Origin: Gymnogyps californianus
Lineage: Eukaryota > Chordata > Aves > Accipitriformes > Cathartidae
Reading direction: 5' to 3'
Assembly: GCF_018139145.2 (NCBI RefSeq)
Contig: NC_059471.1
Span: 210,571,494 to 210,635,493, forward strand
Length of the DNA: 64,000 nt
A program made the position numbers and the translations under genes. This document shows, piece by piece, positions 50,293 through 64,000 of this stretch. The notes under the pieces are model-generated. The model was not told the origin of the DNA, did no database searches, and worked only from the letters and a program-made list of their open reading frames with translations. Each line of letters opens with the position of its first letter. Positions within the stretch are counted from its first letter, which is position 1.

Positions 50293-53200
50293 CCCTAAGC
50301 TATTTATTTACACCCTTCATCACTGGTATCTTATTATTTCTTCAGAAAAAGCCACCAGGAGACAGACTGGCACTTTCTGTCAGCAGATTGATCTTTTTCA
50401 CTATGCTACTTGAAAAATTTAGTCTGTTATGTTGTCACCCTGTATCCCTGGATCTCTTTAGACATTCCCGATTTCCAGGTTTCTGCTTTCCACTGAACAC
50501 ATCTTTTAGATTATTTTTACTACCGATACTTGAGTTATTCACTGGAAGTCATTTTTTCTAGTTAATATAATTCTCCCTTCTCCAAGAAGTCATTAGAAAG
50601 TCTTTTTATTATTATTGGTAGATATTAGCTAGTGTGCAGGAACCGAGCCATTTGGGAGAGCATTCTCACTTGCAGTTACACAGTAGGGCACTCCAGCATG
50701 TGTCGGCATTTCCATATCCCCCATTTAAAGCCAAAATATAGAGTATTCTTCTAGTATCCAGCCTAACCTCAGAACTAAGCATGTATCTGTAGGGGGCTGA
50801 TGGATTGGGGGCTAGGATCTGTACACTCTCTTACCAGTTGCATGTCCTGGTACATGTTGTATCGGATCCTTTACAGGAGAGATGGAACTTTTAAAATTAA
50901 AATTATCAAACATGCGTGTGGACAAAAAGCTGTCTAAATGTCGAGGAACAGCCTTTGAAAGGGATGTAAGAAAGAATTGGATTTCCATTGCAAATTTGGC
51001 CAACATTGGCTCAGTCTCCTTCTGAGTAAAGCAATGCTATTCTGCTGTTAAGACACATCCAGTTGATTCACTGCATATGGCCAACTCTTTCTCTTGCATA
51101 GAAACAAGGAAGAGTTTCATGTCATTTTTCTTTGTGTACACCTAAAATCCTAAACAAAAAATAAAACAAACACTGAGGATGTAAAAATAATTTATTAGAT
51201 GCTCTGTCACTAAGTTATACATTTAGCAATCAAATATCTCCATGCCATGAATTATTCCTTTTTCCTCAGTGTTTCCTATACCTACCAGTTTAGTACCATT
51301 TACACAGTTTCTGAGGGTAGTTGAAACTTACCCTTATCAAAGGAAATGTTAAATAGAAATGCTTTTTGCTCTGTGAACTGGTTACCCTGCTATGAATCTC
51401 TGTCTGGACATGTCCTTGCTTTGTTTATAGCTCCTCGGCCACTTACCAATCCATGCGATAGAATTCAAAGCACAGGCTGAATTTGTTTTATGAATGGGTT
51501 TCAATGCAATACGATAGCAAGTGCTTTATCACAGGACAGACATAAATAACATGAGCTGTAGTCACCCTCATCTACTGATTTGTCTCTACCAGAAAAAGCA
51601 ATGAAATTTTTCTGACATCATTTGTTCCAGTGAAATCCATGATTTTGCTATTTGCTAGATAATGATTTTCTCTCCTCTGTTATTTGTTACACTGTTCTAG
51701 TCAGGTTTATGGGCCAGTGATAGCCAAGACTGCTTTTTTTTGAAAAACAGTACAGCATTATTTTTTTCCATTTCTCAGAATTTTCCATTACTCGTTATTG
51801 TACCAAACTCTTCATAGACATTAATTGAATATTTGTTTTCTAGATTCAAATCACCTTTCCAATTATTGTACAAGCTCTTCGCCACTTTCTAATTATTTTC
51901 CATAAAGGTACTTCACAGGTGAGTATCCTTTCATCATAAAATACTTAAGACATTATCAGTAAAGGAGTTAGTGTAAAGTAAACATTATTCTCTCTTCTCT
52001 AGGAGTCTAAAAGCTCTCTCCATTTCTTTGATATATTTTGGCCAACATCACCAGCCAACATCACCTCTTTTATATAACATATATAATTCCTCGGTTTTGT
52101 TTGCTATTTTTCCCGTACTAGTCAGAGATGCCTCTTTATGTTTTCATCTGGTTGTTTACCTTTCTCAGTGCAGATATTTTTATCCCCACTGTTTCGATAA
52201 TACCATTGCTTTTATTTCTTTTTTCTGAAGAGCTCTGGTTAGCTGGTCCGTAATATGTTAACAAAAACCTTACGTCCTTTACTACCACTGGATTTTTTCA
52301 GCTACTCCCCAGTAGTCCCAGTCCCAATAAGAGCACAGGCATGCTGTAGAGAAATCCCCGACGCTCTGCCCTCGGCACTGCTGCACACAAAGCACTGTTA
52401 CCAGCCCAGCAGAGGACTCCGACTGCGCTCAGGTACCACCAAAATCATGACCAGGATCAGATCAGATTCTGCAGTCCAGTTTTGCTCTGGTCAATCTTTT
52501 TTTTCTTAAGAAGAATTTCCAAGTCTTGCTGCATACACAGCTCGTAGGACAGCATCCTTTCGGTGCTATCAACTGCATGTTGCAACACCCCATATCAAAA
52601 AGTCCACTGAATTAGATCACCAGAGAAAAAACACTAAATGCTAAAAGCAGCATAACTCAGGCTGCAGACTCTTTTCCAGCCATTCCCACCCTATACCTCA
52701 CCATGGAAAATGCATTGCAACTTGAAGAAAATTCATGTGCAACTGTCTGGGAAAATTTAGAAACATTAATATTACTTGAACTGGGTGGCTTTCGTAGCTC
52801 TGATTTTCCTTTTAGACACCTGTAGGTAACAGTTTCACTATACCCCAGTCTGTCTGCATTATTTTAACCTGCCAAAGAAATTATGACTACTGAAATCAGT
52901 GGAGTTAGGCTATCAAATCCATCAAAGACCTGGTCACTGGCTTACAAGTGAATAGGGCAGAGATTATTATTCATGGCAAGAACATACATAGGTTCTAGGC
53001 TAATGGTGACTCTCTTCCTGCTGACCCAATAGCATCTAACCTAATATAAACAAAAATATAATGGGAATTTTTGACAGAAACAATTTCTTGAGTCATGTTT
53101 CCTAAAATGATGAAACTACTGAGCGGCAATGATTGCCCACAACACCATCTACTCAGTAAGTCTGAATCTGTGCCTTCATCTTAGAAGCAGCAACCTTCCT

Positions 53201-56200
53201 TTAGCAACACACGCTTCATGAAGGATGTACAGAGCCAGACGCAATGATTAATGGCCTCTACTCAAGTAAGTCATCCCACTAACTTCAGAGAAATTACCCA
53301 TGTGAGCCAGAGTTGCCGAAAAACACCATTTCTCATCAGCTGATGCTTTCCAACATGTTAATCTTACTACAGCTGCTCCTTTTTAAAAATTGTTAGAAGA
53401 TTTAGTGATGGTGAAACTGGGTTATCTAGCAAAGACTGACAACCTAAAGGCTGTGGACTCCCCTTTGGCCACGTAAAAGAATGGGAAGCCACGTGATAAG
53501 GTCTGTCTATAGAAGTGGGTCTGAGCATCCCATCTGAGGTTAATATGAATGGGCAGATCCTTCCTTAAGTGATACGGTCCCCAGATGACACTTAACACTA
53601 AAAACAACATCCCTTTTGTTAGTGCCCTGCTCCACTACTTCTGTCATGGAACTAAAGATTTGGCATCCACAGCATCCACCCTCCCGGAGCCATGCTGCCT
53701 GTAGAAAGGGAATGGAGACCATATCCCGAAAAGACAGATGCCTTTTCCATGAATTCATGAACGCTTTTCTTAAGGTCTGTACGACTGGCAGGACTAATCC
53801 TTACCCACTCCATGCTTCCCTCCTCGAATCCTCCTACTACAGACACTTCACATTTTTTGCATGTTGCCTTGCTTTTCTCTGTAATACCATCCAAGAAGAT
53901 GCAGGAGGAACATGTTCGACCCCACATTCATTTAGAAATTGAATTTGCTGCTGAGAATTTAATTATGGATAGCAATCAACACAGCAAACTGAGAAGTGAC
54001 CAAATGTGAAACAGGGATAAGTGCAAAGCATAGGCATGATAGAGCAGTGCGTCTCTTCCTACACATTACACTTCATGTACATCCACAATCAGAGAGCTTT
54101 ATAACATACAGGGATGATACTATACCACATAAAAAGAATGTGCTTTAATTACCAATAGATGACTGCTTAGTTCGACCAAAAATAACAGGGTTTTTTATCA
54201 AATTTTATCATCTCTTCCAAAACATTATTTCTACAAAGCTTGGTGCAGTACACTAGTTTTAACATGATATTCACTAACGAAAATGTATTAATGTTTTCCA
54301 AGCACACGTTACCCTTTACGTACAAGAGCCATTTCTATTCCCAGAAAAGATCATTTTACCTTGACATTTCTAATTAAATGAAAAACATTGCTCATAGATA
54401 AATAATAAATGAGAGTGCAGATGCTCTTTTCTGCATGGCAGAAGGGAATAGGGAATTACTCATGAGTATGTATCCAAAGGAAACTACTAGACCTGTCCAC
54501 AACATGTACATCTGGGTACCATAACAACTAGAGAGTCACTGACTCATTTTCCACCCACTTTTCTCCAATATCCCATCTCATCAACTGCATGGTTTTCTTT
54601 TTCTTCCTGAGGAGTTCTGTGATGCGTAAGTACAATGAAAATGTACATCTAAGAATGAATGCTGTTGCTCTTTGGCCTGTAGGCAGTTTTGGTAGTCACC
54701 TTAAGTTGTACATTAGTTGTATGTTTTTCCCTGAACACGAGAAACTGCTATAAGTAATCAGAGATATTTCCATCATTTCACCAGCTTGATTACTCATAAT
54801 GGTATAGAAGAGTGAGTCAGGACTGTGACTCTGTATTAAATGTCTGGGAGGGTTGAAGATAACTGGCCTATAAAGATCCTGAGTTTCACTCTCTTGGATA
54901 TTTCACAACACAGACTTTAGGCTTTGGCTTTGCATTAGGAAAAGGCATGTTCATTAGTGTTTAGAGCAAGCACTGGGAACAGGGCTTACAGCTCCTGATC
55001 CTCCTTCTGCCACCAGCTTGAGCTGTTGCGTGGCTTTGAAAGAACCACTGGGCCTCCCACTTAAATCTCTGCATCTCTAATACTTTAAAAGCATACTCTT
55101 TAAAAGCCCTTTTTCATAGGACACAGGTATTACAAGATACAAGTATATGTGCACACATAGGTTTGTTGATGTCCTAATACACCAATGGTTAAGGGCTGCA
55201 GCATATTGTGTTATGCCTCACTGTCAGAAATGGGGAAAACTCAGAAGCAAGGCACAATTATTTATAGGCTGCTTAACTTCCAGACAGTAATGCAGGTTTC
55301 ATCCCCATCCATTACCCTATACAGTCAGAGAAGACAAATAGCTGCAAAATCTAAACCAGGCACCCATAACAAGAAAATTCAGATGCAGACCCCAATTCTC
55401 CCGATTGCGTTGGGAGCTTGTGTTCCCCTGGACTTCTGACGGTCTGAATCGACCCTGCTGCTCTCGAAATCACGACAGCAGCTCATGTGCCCACCATGGC
55501 TGCAGCCGCCTGCCCACGGCAGAGTCAGCTCCCGCTCTGGTGGGCGAGCACCTTCCCGACGGCATCAGAGGGAGCTGGAGCAAAGCGGAAAACAAGACAG
55601 TGTGCTTCTCACGGACAACTGACACAGAGTAGCCTTGCTCCTAGAAATGTTAGTGACAAAATGCTAACATTATTTAACACCATTTCATGTAGCCTTACTG
55701 ATTAGAAAGTTGTTAAGGCACCAGTTTAGGCTTAGTCACAAAAGGGCATAATTAAAATTTCACTATGGATTCACCTATGCACTATCCAAAGCACTTCTTA
55801 TCTGAATGTTCATTCTTGTTCAGATTATGAAGTCCAACACTCCTATCAGTAATTCCAGCTCCTTCTTAACTTACTCAGACAGGGTCAGCATTTATATCAG
55901 ACTTTGTGTAAAAGTCCTTTCCCTCCCCATAGGCCATGCCAGCATGGGGGAAGGGAGGGAGCACTTATGCACCATCATACCTCCTCAAAATAATTAGCTC
56001 AAAGACCTAGAGATTGATTCAAAAGGCAACATCCAATAATGGAGACACAATGAGCCATCATTAAGTCTCCAGTTTCAGTAGCACATCACTTAATCCTAAA
56101 GGCAAAATAACAACAAATGAGCAAACAATTTCCTCTATCGTTTTATTTTTATTACTTCACCAGTAACAGAGAACAGGACCAGATTTTACCACTGCTAACT

Positions 56201-59200
56201 AACTCTGCTACTCTGGGAATAAAAGGCAAATACTGTGCTACCCTGCGTAGGAGGCTGAGAAACTGAGATGTCAATTTTCCTCTTTTGCAGAAGTAGAGGA
56301 AGAAATTATATCAGGCCATAACGTTGAGTGAAAATAACAGCTTTGATATTGAAATTGCCCAAAGGTGGGAAAATGCTGCCCAATTCTAGAGGTGAAACAT
56401 TTGAGATAAAACAGTGAGGTCATAATAATTAGAGACGAAGACCTCAAGACTGTCAACATATCTTTAAAAGCACAGCTAATTAATCCCCTAATGAGGAGGT
56501 GCGAGGTACAAAGTTACTACCTATCCCCTTAGATGGAGGGCTCAGGGAACACTAGGATTATTTTATGGTAGATATTCCAAACATCTTCCCATCCAAGTGA
56601 GGTGTTTCAGTAGCCCCCAAGCACACAAATCCTCACATGCTTTGCTTAACCACTCCCACGCAGTGATGGGGCTGCCCAAACCTTGGGACCGAGAGGGACT
56701 GGCACAAAACCGCTCCTCCACGGCTCAGAGGTGATGATGGTGCCTGGGGCACAACACATCTCTGGACAGGCAAAAACCATGGCACAGCACCGAGGGTGGT
56801 GGGGAGACCGTGAGGAGATGCCATCCATCAGGGCCCAGCATGGAGGTTAATGTTAATCATGGGGACATTCGCATGGCTGAAGCTAAAAAGCAGCTATGCA
56901 GGGAAATGTAACAAAAAATCAAAGCTTTGAAGAAGCTTCAGTCATTCAGGATTTCCCTAGGAACTCCAGCCAGGTTTATTTTCCTCACTCTGAAGGTGAA
57001 AATTAAAATCTGTTTGAATTAAAAATAGATAAACTCTGAAAGAATTCAGAATTTGTCCTAAAAATGGTCAGGATCAGGGTAGAAGTAGTTCAAGTTTTTG
57101 TTCAAATGAAAACTAACATAGTAATAGTTTAACAGGAGTCAAGCGTCTTGTGAAATTGCAAACTTGCCCTAAGATGCTTGGTTTAGACCTACAAGCCAAA
57201 AATTGATCACCTTTGCCTGTACCTCTTGGCTTACATCTGTGTATTGACTGCAGGCAGCTCCAATACATTGGAGAATGCAGTGCTCAGTCACGTCGCCACC
57301 AGAGAAATCCATCTCTAAAGCCTGGTTTCATGGCTCCAACCCAGACTCTCGCCTGGGTGCAGACTTTCACACTACAGTTTTGGAAACCTCAAGGACATAC
57401 ACCATAACAACAGATGAAAAAACAAGGGTAAGACTTTCAGAGACCAGTCTAAGTCCACTCTCATTTCAACCAGTAGCAGAAACTCCACCCATTTCAATGG
57501 AAACTAAACCAGACCAACATCAAATCCTTTGTAAAACCCTTTCCCCTTCCATCTCCCTCAGACTCAAGATGTCATTTTTTTCCATCATTAAGAAATCCGC
57601 CATAATCAACCCAAATAAAAGGTCCTGAGGAAACTCCGAACCTTGTTCTGACAACGTGCTGGGAAGATGCAGCTCTGCAGGCTGGAGTAGGAGAGGGGCC
57701 CAGCTGGTAGTGCTCTCCATCGCATGGGCAGGAATCTCAGCTGCGAGTAGGAACCCCATAGTAACACGTATCGCCAGCTCAGCCCAGGAGCATGGGAATA
57801 TCATTACACAGGGGGATCAAATGGCCATTTTTTCAGAAGCAGATGGGAACAATCCTCTCTGAACTGCAACTGGATACACATAAACCAATCACATCTGCCA
57901 TTAGATTTCATCTGTAAAATAAGGCTAGAAGATATCGGCTCTGCTACAGAGCCAACTGCAAGAGAATATGTATAGCTTACTGTGAGGCATTGGAGTATTG
58001 CAGGATGGGGTCCCCATGTATGTACCACAGACAATCAAGAACTGGTTTCCCACATAGTCTACAATCATTTAAGGTTTTTCTCCGATAGCACCAAATTCAT
58101 TGATTTTTTTTCTTACATTGATTTTGATTGCAACTCAATGAATATTGGTCAGCAGCAATAATATGGATCCTCCTTTTGCATAAATGACAAAGACTTTCTG
58201 CTCCTAAACACAGTGTGATCACACACTGTGTTTTGGATGCCACTGTGGTAAATGAACAGGGTTATACTCTCCACACTTGCTACTCGCCCCAGCTCACTCC
58301 CCTTCCTCCCCTCTCCCACCCACAGGATGATCAGCTCATGTAATCCCTCCTTTGCCTGCATCACTGAAAGTGAGACAACACAGCTCTTATACATTTTTAA
58401 ACTCAGTCTGGAGAGGGGATGGCAGAGAGATGGAGATGCCCTTTTCAGCCAGTACAGCTGCAGCTAGCAAGCCTCAAGCTTGTCACAACCCTTTCCACGA
58501 TTACTAGTGCCTTGAAATCCAGCAGCATTCATTGGATTAATACAGAGAAACTTTATGAGCAGGAAAACATAAGGAGCTACATAGTTAGGAGAATATATAA
58601 TATTATATAATATAATTTGGCTTATAATATAATTTTGGTGCAAAAAACAGCCCAGCCAACCTCCAGCCAGCCAGGAAGAGGGAGCAGTTCAAATGCTGCA
58701 ATGGGCTGCATTACCTGTCCCCACCTCCTCCTTCTCTACAGCCCCTGCTCCTGCCAGGACATGATGTACCCAGTTCTCACCTGTCAGTGTTTCACCACAC
58801 ATTTAATTATTGATCTTTCCAATCCCTGGAATACATCTAATATTTTGCTAACCTTTGTTAACCTGAGATGTGCCAATTTGCCTTTCAGGATTCCCAGCAA
58901 CAATCCTATGTATTTCTGATACACACCCATCCAGTTATAGTGCTTAAACCACTCAGGGTCTTGCTCTTCCTGATCCAGAGGACCTTTCTCAAAGGGTTTT
59001 GCAGTCTAAATACCACATTGGATTTGATTGCAAGGCCAGATTTTACCATTTCTGGCCTTAAATAACAACTGCTTTGGAGGAGGTCAGCTACTTTGATGCT
59101 AGCGTTGTCTTTGGTGCAGAGCAAAGAAATTGGTGCAATCATTTTTTCACAGCTCTCCCACAAAATTCTTTAAAACACTTTACCCTTTGTAAAAAGATGC

Positions 59201-62200
59201 TGAATGCAATGAGCCACAGCCAGACCTTACTCGTAATAGACTTGTCAGTGGCACATTGGCTTACTGTAGGGTAGCGGCATGTCATCTGCTGTCTCTGCGA
59301 ACTGTAACACTGAGCACTTACACAGCCTTTCATCCTCATAAAGCTCTACAAATATTAAAAGAGCCCAAAGGAGAGTTCAGAGCCTTCCCTCTTGAAAATT
59401 AACCTCTATGAAAATGAATTCACTGTGGCTAAGTCCCTCTCACGTCTTTATTTTTTTCCCAGGAGTGTATCAGTGAAAGTCCCTGGCACCAGGGCTCTTG
59501 GAAAGCAAATATTAAATCCTTCAACACAGGATGGCAACTCTACCACCCAGTGAGAGGACAGAGCCAGAGGGCAAGCCTCATGTCCATTCACACTGCACCA
59601 AGTTTCAGTTTCGGCTCCCCAGGAGTCAAAGTATGCTCTTGAATGCATTCACACAGTGTCCACACATCACACCCTTTATACACCTCCAAGACACAACTTC
59701 CCCTGCTCTCTAACTCTGCCACTGTCCACCATCATTGCTGGACGAATGCCAGCAGAAGAGAGATAGATCCATCTCATCCAATTTCAGCCATCCACATGGT
59801 GGGACTTCTTATGTGATCAAAAGGCACATGCAGAGCGTGGACTTAGTACGGGATAGGGTAAGATGCAGGTTGGAGATGGCAGTGTTGCCCACTGGAGAAG
59901 CACTGCTCAGAGAGATGAATCCCACTCCATTTCACACACTGAAAGAAGCCCAACAACTCAGATTCTAAAAAACATGCTGTTTGCACATGTTAATTCAGAT
60001 TGGGGTTTTCTTTGACATTACATTCTGAACAGGCAGAAGTGGTTGACCATTTCAAACACTGCTTTGAAAGCTTCCTTCACACCTTAATTACCCTGTAACA
60101 TTGTGGTTTCATCTCAATTGTCCCGTCTTTCTTCTCAGGGAGTTCTTCAGTGTCATTTACGCAGGCTGAAGTTAATCCACAACCAAAGCAAAAATCCTAA
60201 TGATTCCTGTTATCACATCACTCCGCTTTCTTCACCACAGCCAAGTGGGATGCAAGACTGCTGAACAGTCAATAATGAAACATAAGACTGTCCTGAAGAG
60301 CCACTGTATAAAGCTTCACAGTTCCCACTAGCAAGTTACAACAGAGCCCAGAAAGTGGGCAAGTTTGAACATGACATTACCTCCATGTTCACACCTGGGT
60401 CCAGCCTACAGAAGAAAGGGCTGTGGTGAGGCACATCCACCCAGTCGGGCTCCACAGCTTGGAAGGAGGACTCAAGACTTCCCCGCTCCTCAGTGCTTCC
60501 CTCCTATGACACCCAAGTTCCCTACACAGCTTGTAGCAGAGCCAAGGCAAGTGTTTAGCAGAAAGGTGGAGAACCTCCCTTTGACCCCTGTGTCCCTCCA
60601 GACTGCCAGGCTCTCCTGGCGATCAGGAGGACATTTCTGATGAACCCAGAAATTCAGAGTTTGGGTTGTGGGGTTTTTAACCCTTCAGTCTCAAAACCTA
60701 ACAAATTCACCTGCAAATCTCTACTGTTTCTTAAGATTTTAGACAAGGGTGATCAGGAAATCATATATTTTTCAGTGAGCTCCTAACTCTTCTGAAAAAA
60801 ACAGTCAGATTAAAGAGAAAATTGAAGTGAAGAACATGGTGATACAGGATGTTTATAAATATATTTATCTTTGTTGTCCTAATGTTATTGAGTCATCCAG
60901 TCTTTTAGTCACCCAGCAGTAATATTTGGACAGGTTTAATCCAGTTCCATAAAGTGACTATTTTTCCATTAACTGCAATGAGCTTTCTATGAGTTTTTAT
61001 AATTTTCCTGTAGATCTACAGCCAAATAAATATAGTTTGTCAAACTGAGAATGACTTTTATTACTACCAATCTATACATGACAACTGTTGTTTACTATTC
61101 ATGACAAGAAAATCTTACAGTTTAAGGGTTACCCATGAAGGGTTGTTTTTTGTGGGGGTTTTTTTTCAAGAGTCTCACTTGCTACAAGCATTTAAATGCA
61201 CATGTAATAATATTTTAAGTTTAATAAACACACACACCTTGCTACTTGGCTAAACTTCTTCAGTGATACTTTCACTATCTGCAGCAGCACATCTGTGATT
61301 ATTTTACACTACTCTACAAATATTCACCCTACTGTCTCATATCGCTTTGCTTCTTTCTGCACAGCAAGAATCAGCTTTTCCAGGAGTTATGAGATCCCAC
61401 TGTTTCCAGCCTTTTCAATGATAATGCCTTTTCCTGAGGTTCTCTCTTCCAAAGCAAGAAGCCCTATTTCAATACTCAATAAAAGTATTTAAAAATAACA
61501 TTTTTTTCACTCATTCTTGTTTGTGACAAGAGGTTTTCAGGTCACTACATGTGTAAGTCTGTGGTGGAGAACAGGGTCACAGTGGTACTGGGCACATCTT
61601 CACCTCAACCCCAAAAGACCAATCCCTTAAACGCCTTGCTGAAGTAGGCTCTCAGGGCTTAAACCTGCAATATGGAAGCCAACTAACTGGAAAGATCAAG
61701 CGTGAACAGAGATGTTAGGCTTAAGGAAAAAGTGTCAAGTTTAATGCCAATATTCACGATCTCACGCAGGCCCATCAAAAGCAGAATTAATGGGCTACCG
61801 CTTTTTAACTATCAATATTTAAGCATCCTATCCATGGCTTAAGTCCTTGCTTTGTTAACTACTGGGAATCTATCTCTTATCCACTCTCTTACATCAATAA
61901 AAAAAGGTAAAAAGTGCCTCACACTTCTGATTTGATAGTATTTTCCCTCTCCCACTGTCATAAATTTCTATGTACAAAACTATAAAGGAGAAAACTCACT
62001 AAATCCTCATGTTTTGTTGTTTGGTATTCAACAGTCAGAGCACAAAGCAAATAAGCAGCCTTGCAGAGGGAACAATGACACATTGGCTCCACGTGCCACA
62101 TTTGCGAGGAGTTTCCACATCCTGCTTTAGCCAAGACCTGCAGGTGACGTCCATGCTGACTACTGAAGGGTCTTCCAAGACCACCCACATGATGACACTC

Positions 62201-64000
62201 ATCTGTCTTCCCTACGGCAAGGAAAGCTTTGGGTAGCGGTAGAAGATGTTCCCCAAAGCGCTCCGAGATGCCAGGCGCTCAGGCACAGCCCGTGTGCCGC
62301 GGTGCCAGCAGGATGGACAGTCCCCAGCTGGCCGGCTGCCCCTCGCCTACTCTCTACCTCACTAACAGAGCAACGTCCAGACACATCAGCAGAGAACTGT
62401 TTGCACAAGGTCACTTCCATACACACAAACCAGCTTTTGTTTTCAGGAAAGTAATCTTTAGTGCCTATTATTCACAAACATCAACTATACAGTATGTCTT
62501 ATGCAAACATTGTGTGCATATGGACACAAGATAAAGCCACTCACAGGATCTCAGTACAGCATACTCTAATTCACACACGCTGGCACTGTGTAATAAGCCA
62601 AAACATTCTCCAAGAACAAGATTCATGTTTCACTGCAAATATGGCTAGGCTTTTTATTCAGAGCTATGCAGTTATTACAGTTGAGAAGGCCTGAGAGTAT
62701 CAAAGTTGATCACAGTTCTAATTATAACTTTTAATATGCTGGATTTTATTCATTCCTCCTCCTTTTCAACCTTGATGTTTTATCCTCAGCTCTTCGAGGC
62801 TTAAGACTCGTAAATGAAAAGAGAAGCTTCTATTTTTTTGAGTATAGGTGTTGCTGACTGTTGCCTATTCAGAAGGCAATCTGCACAAAAAGAGTTCAGG
62901 GTATAACTATTTAATAGCCCAGAAGAAAATCCCAAGAAGGCAATTACCTAAGGTACCTATAGCGTCCCAACAGACGTATTAAAGCCACAGGGAAAATTGC
63001 TGAGCTTTTGTTTGTGAAGGAGTCAAGGCCATCAGGAGGTTCCAGACCTGAGATGGACAGCAACCAGATGAGTCAACTGCTTCAAGGCGAGTGAGCAGAT
63101 CTTGGCCCCAGGCAGCCTCCACTCAACAGATGTACAAACTTTCCCCAGGCTCCCCTTGGGCACTCAGCTTTCCATCCCCCAAGACAACTTTTTCCTTTTT
63201 ATTTCTGCCCCTCGCCCTCCTTCGGAACCCCTACACCAATGCTGTGCCCAATTTCAGCTGTTCCTTAAGCACCAGCCAAGTGACCCACTTCTTCTCATGC
63301 CTTGTCACGTCCTTTCTTTATCAGATGCAAGACAAGATGATAAATTTGGGTCCTTTTTTATATTCTCAAAGTAAAGGACACAGCAAAAACCTCACTTCGG
63401 GTGCTCCTGAGACATGTAGAGTCAACAAACTAGAACTACATTAGACATAAAACAGCTGAGTAGGGTAAAATAATTTACCTCAAATGAGGATCTGAGCTGA
63501 TAATTTCAGTGGGAAAAATGTATCTATGTACTTGAGAAAAATAAAGAGAGATGGAGCAAATGTTAAGGTCACTATTACAGCATATTTATCTACAAGGCTC
63601 CTCCAATCTGAGTGAACCATTTAGCGCAACATAAACATTTTTGGGCATGTGCAAGTGCATCCTAGAGCCTGTGCATCTCCTTCCGTACAGCCCCTACCTC
63701 ACCGAGCCGCCGCTCTGAACCAAGTTCAACTTCTGCAGTTACAGTATCCACAGGGAAAATACATCTTCAAGGATTCAGTTCACAAACTATCGCCAAACTG
63801 CCGGTCTCATCCTTGCAGGGCTCCCAGCAGGTTCATGTGAGCAATATAAAGGTAATACAATTTTACAAGTTGTGCACTTTAATCCAGTGAGGACCTGAAC
63901 TATGGCCAGATTTAATCATCTGAGGAATCAATGATGTGGCCCATTTCATTGCATTTCCTCTCCAGTAGCAGAGTCCCACAGCAGCATCCTGTCCAATCTG
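50293..64000. other. Intronic sequence with no recognised gene
   Basis: The stretch is mainly AT-rich unique sequence. The only structure I can support is the inverted repeat at 58206-58233, an AT-rich ATATAAT-like stretch near 58590-58635, and short CA and T runs near 61140-61240. Open frames around 55.4-55.6 and 62.2-62.4 kb are locally GC-richer, but they overlap on both strands and match nothing I know. Confidence 0.55.
58206..58233. repeat. Perfect 12-bp inverted repeat with 4-base loop
   Basis: AAACACAGTGTG (58206-58217) and CACACTGTGTTT (58222-58233) are exact reverse complements around the loop ATCA. No transposon or RNA gene is visible around it. Confidence 0.9.

Larger units (their letters stand above)
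23896..64000 (-). other. ELAPOR2 intron 1 (at least 40.1 kb, open at the right edge)
   Basis: Everything upstream of the 121-base exon appears to be first-intron sequence. I looked for a CpG-rich first exon with a signal peptide and found none. The GC-richer patches near 38.4-38.5, 45.4, 55.4-55.6 and 62.2-62.4 kb lack a start codon plus hydrophobic leader with a proper donor on the minus strand. The intron could instead end inside the window at an unrecognised 5' non-coding exon, so this call is an inference. Confidence 0.7.

Noticed and set aside
55405..55632. GC-richer open frames on the plus strand, a possible exon
   Set aside because: Several overlapping frames, no known motif, no matching splice phase for ELAPOR2, and wrong strand.
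57860..57990. TTTCATCTGTAAAATAAGG as another MIR core
   Set aside because: Only one short segment matches; the flanks do not follow the consensus.
62199..62426. GC-richer minus-strand frame considered as the missing ELAPOR2 first exon
   Set aside because: No hydrophobic signal peptide after the methionine, and no donor that would give phase 0 into the 121-base exon.
1..64000. A hidden new system such as a nested gene cluster, CRISPR-like array or prokaryotic insertion
   Set aside because: Sequence composition, splice-bounded exons and avian retroelements explain the recognisable content. No regularly spaced repeats or adjacent intact genes are present.

Overview
The window is vertebrate intronic DNA, almost certainly from a bird and probably a neoavian one. 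It contains a 5'-truncated chicken-repeat-1 (CR1) LINE ending in the usual avian 8-bp tail repeats, and two solo LTRs of kinds I recognise as abundant in neoavian genomes, each flanked by a perfect 5-bp target-site duplication. It also carries older amniote-type LINE and SINE remains. The few real coding segments are short exons with canonical splice sites. I see no prokaryotic operon, CRISPR array, RNA gene or intact mobile-element gene.

The only gene I can support is ELAPOR2 (KIAA1324L, EIG121L), on the minus strand. Five consecutive coding exons lie in gene order at 23775-23895, 7494-7689, 6721-6868, 3779-3865 and 181-286 (658 coding bases). They join without a phase conflict (phases 0, 1, 2, 0, 0, then 1 on leaving the last). 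They encode the N-terminal part of the extracellular/lumenal region: an EGF-receptor-like cysteine motif, the DEWDELP segment, and the conserved block ending in a KNITIE glycosylation site. The signal-peptide exon is not visible and should lie beyond the right edge, so at least 40.1 kb of intron 1 is in the window. The left edge is inside the intron after the 181-286 exon.

Layout: 1-180 intron; 181-286 exon; 287-3778 intron with an ERVL-like solo LTR (969-2075) containing a degenerate internal minisatellite; 3779-3865 exon; 3866-6720 intron with a MIR-like fragment; 6721-6868 exon; 6869-7493 short intron; 7494-7689 exon; 7690-23774 large intron with an ancient CR1-clade LINE (about 11840-12870) and a second solo LTR (19701-20240); 23775-23895 exon; 23896-64000 intron 1 with a 1.9-kb CR1 (26988-28871), an adjoining TTCTC pentamer microsatellite, an older CR1 tail at 33064-33190, and long stretches of apparently unique sequence. 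Three of those stretches keep CpGs and homeodomain/POU-like sites and are candidate enhancers.

No new biological system is evident. Most open frames here are chance frames in intron or LINE relics. The most useful observations are the exon structure, the two precisely bounded LTR insertions, the ancient LINE, and the candidate conserved non-coding blocks.
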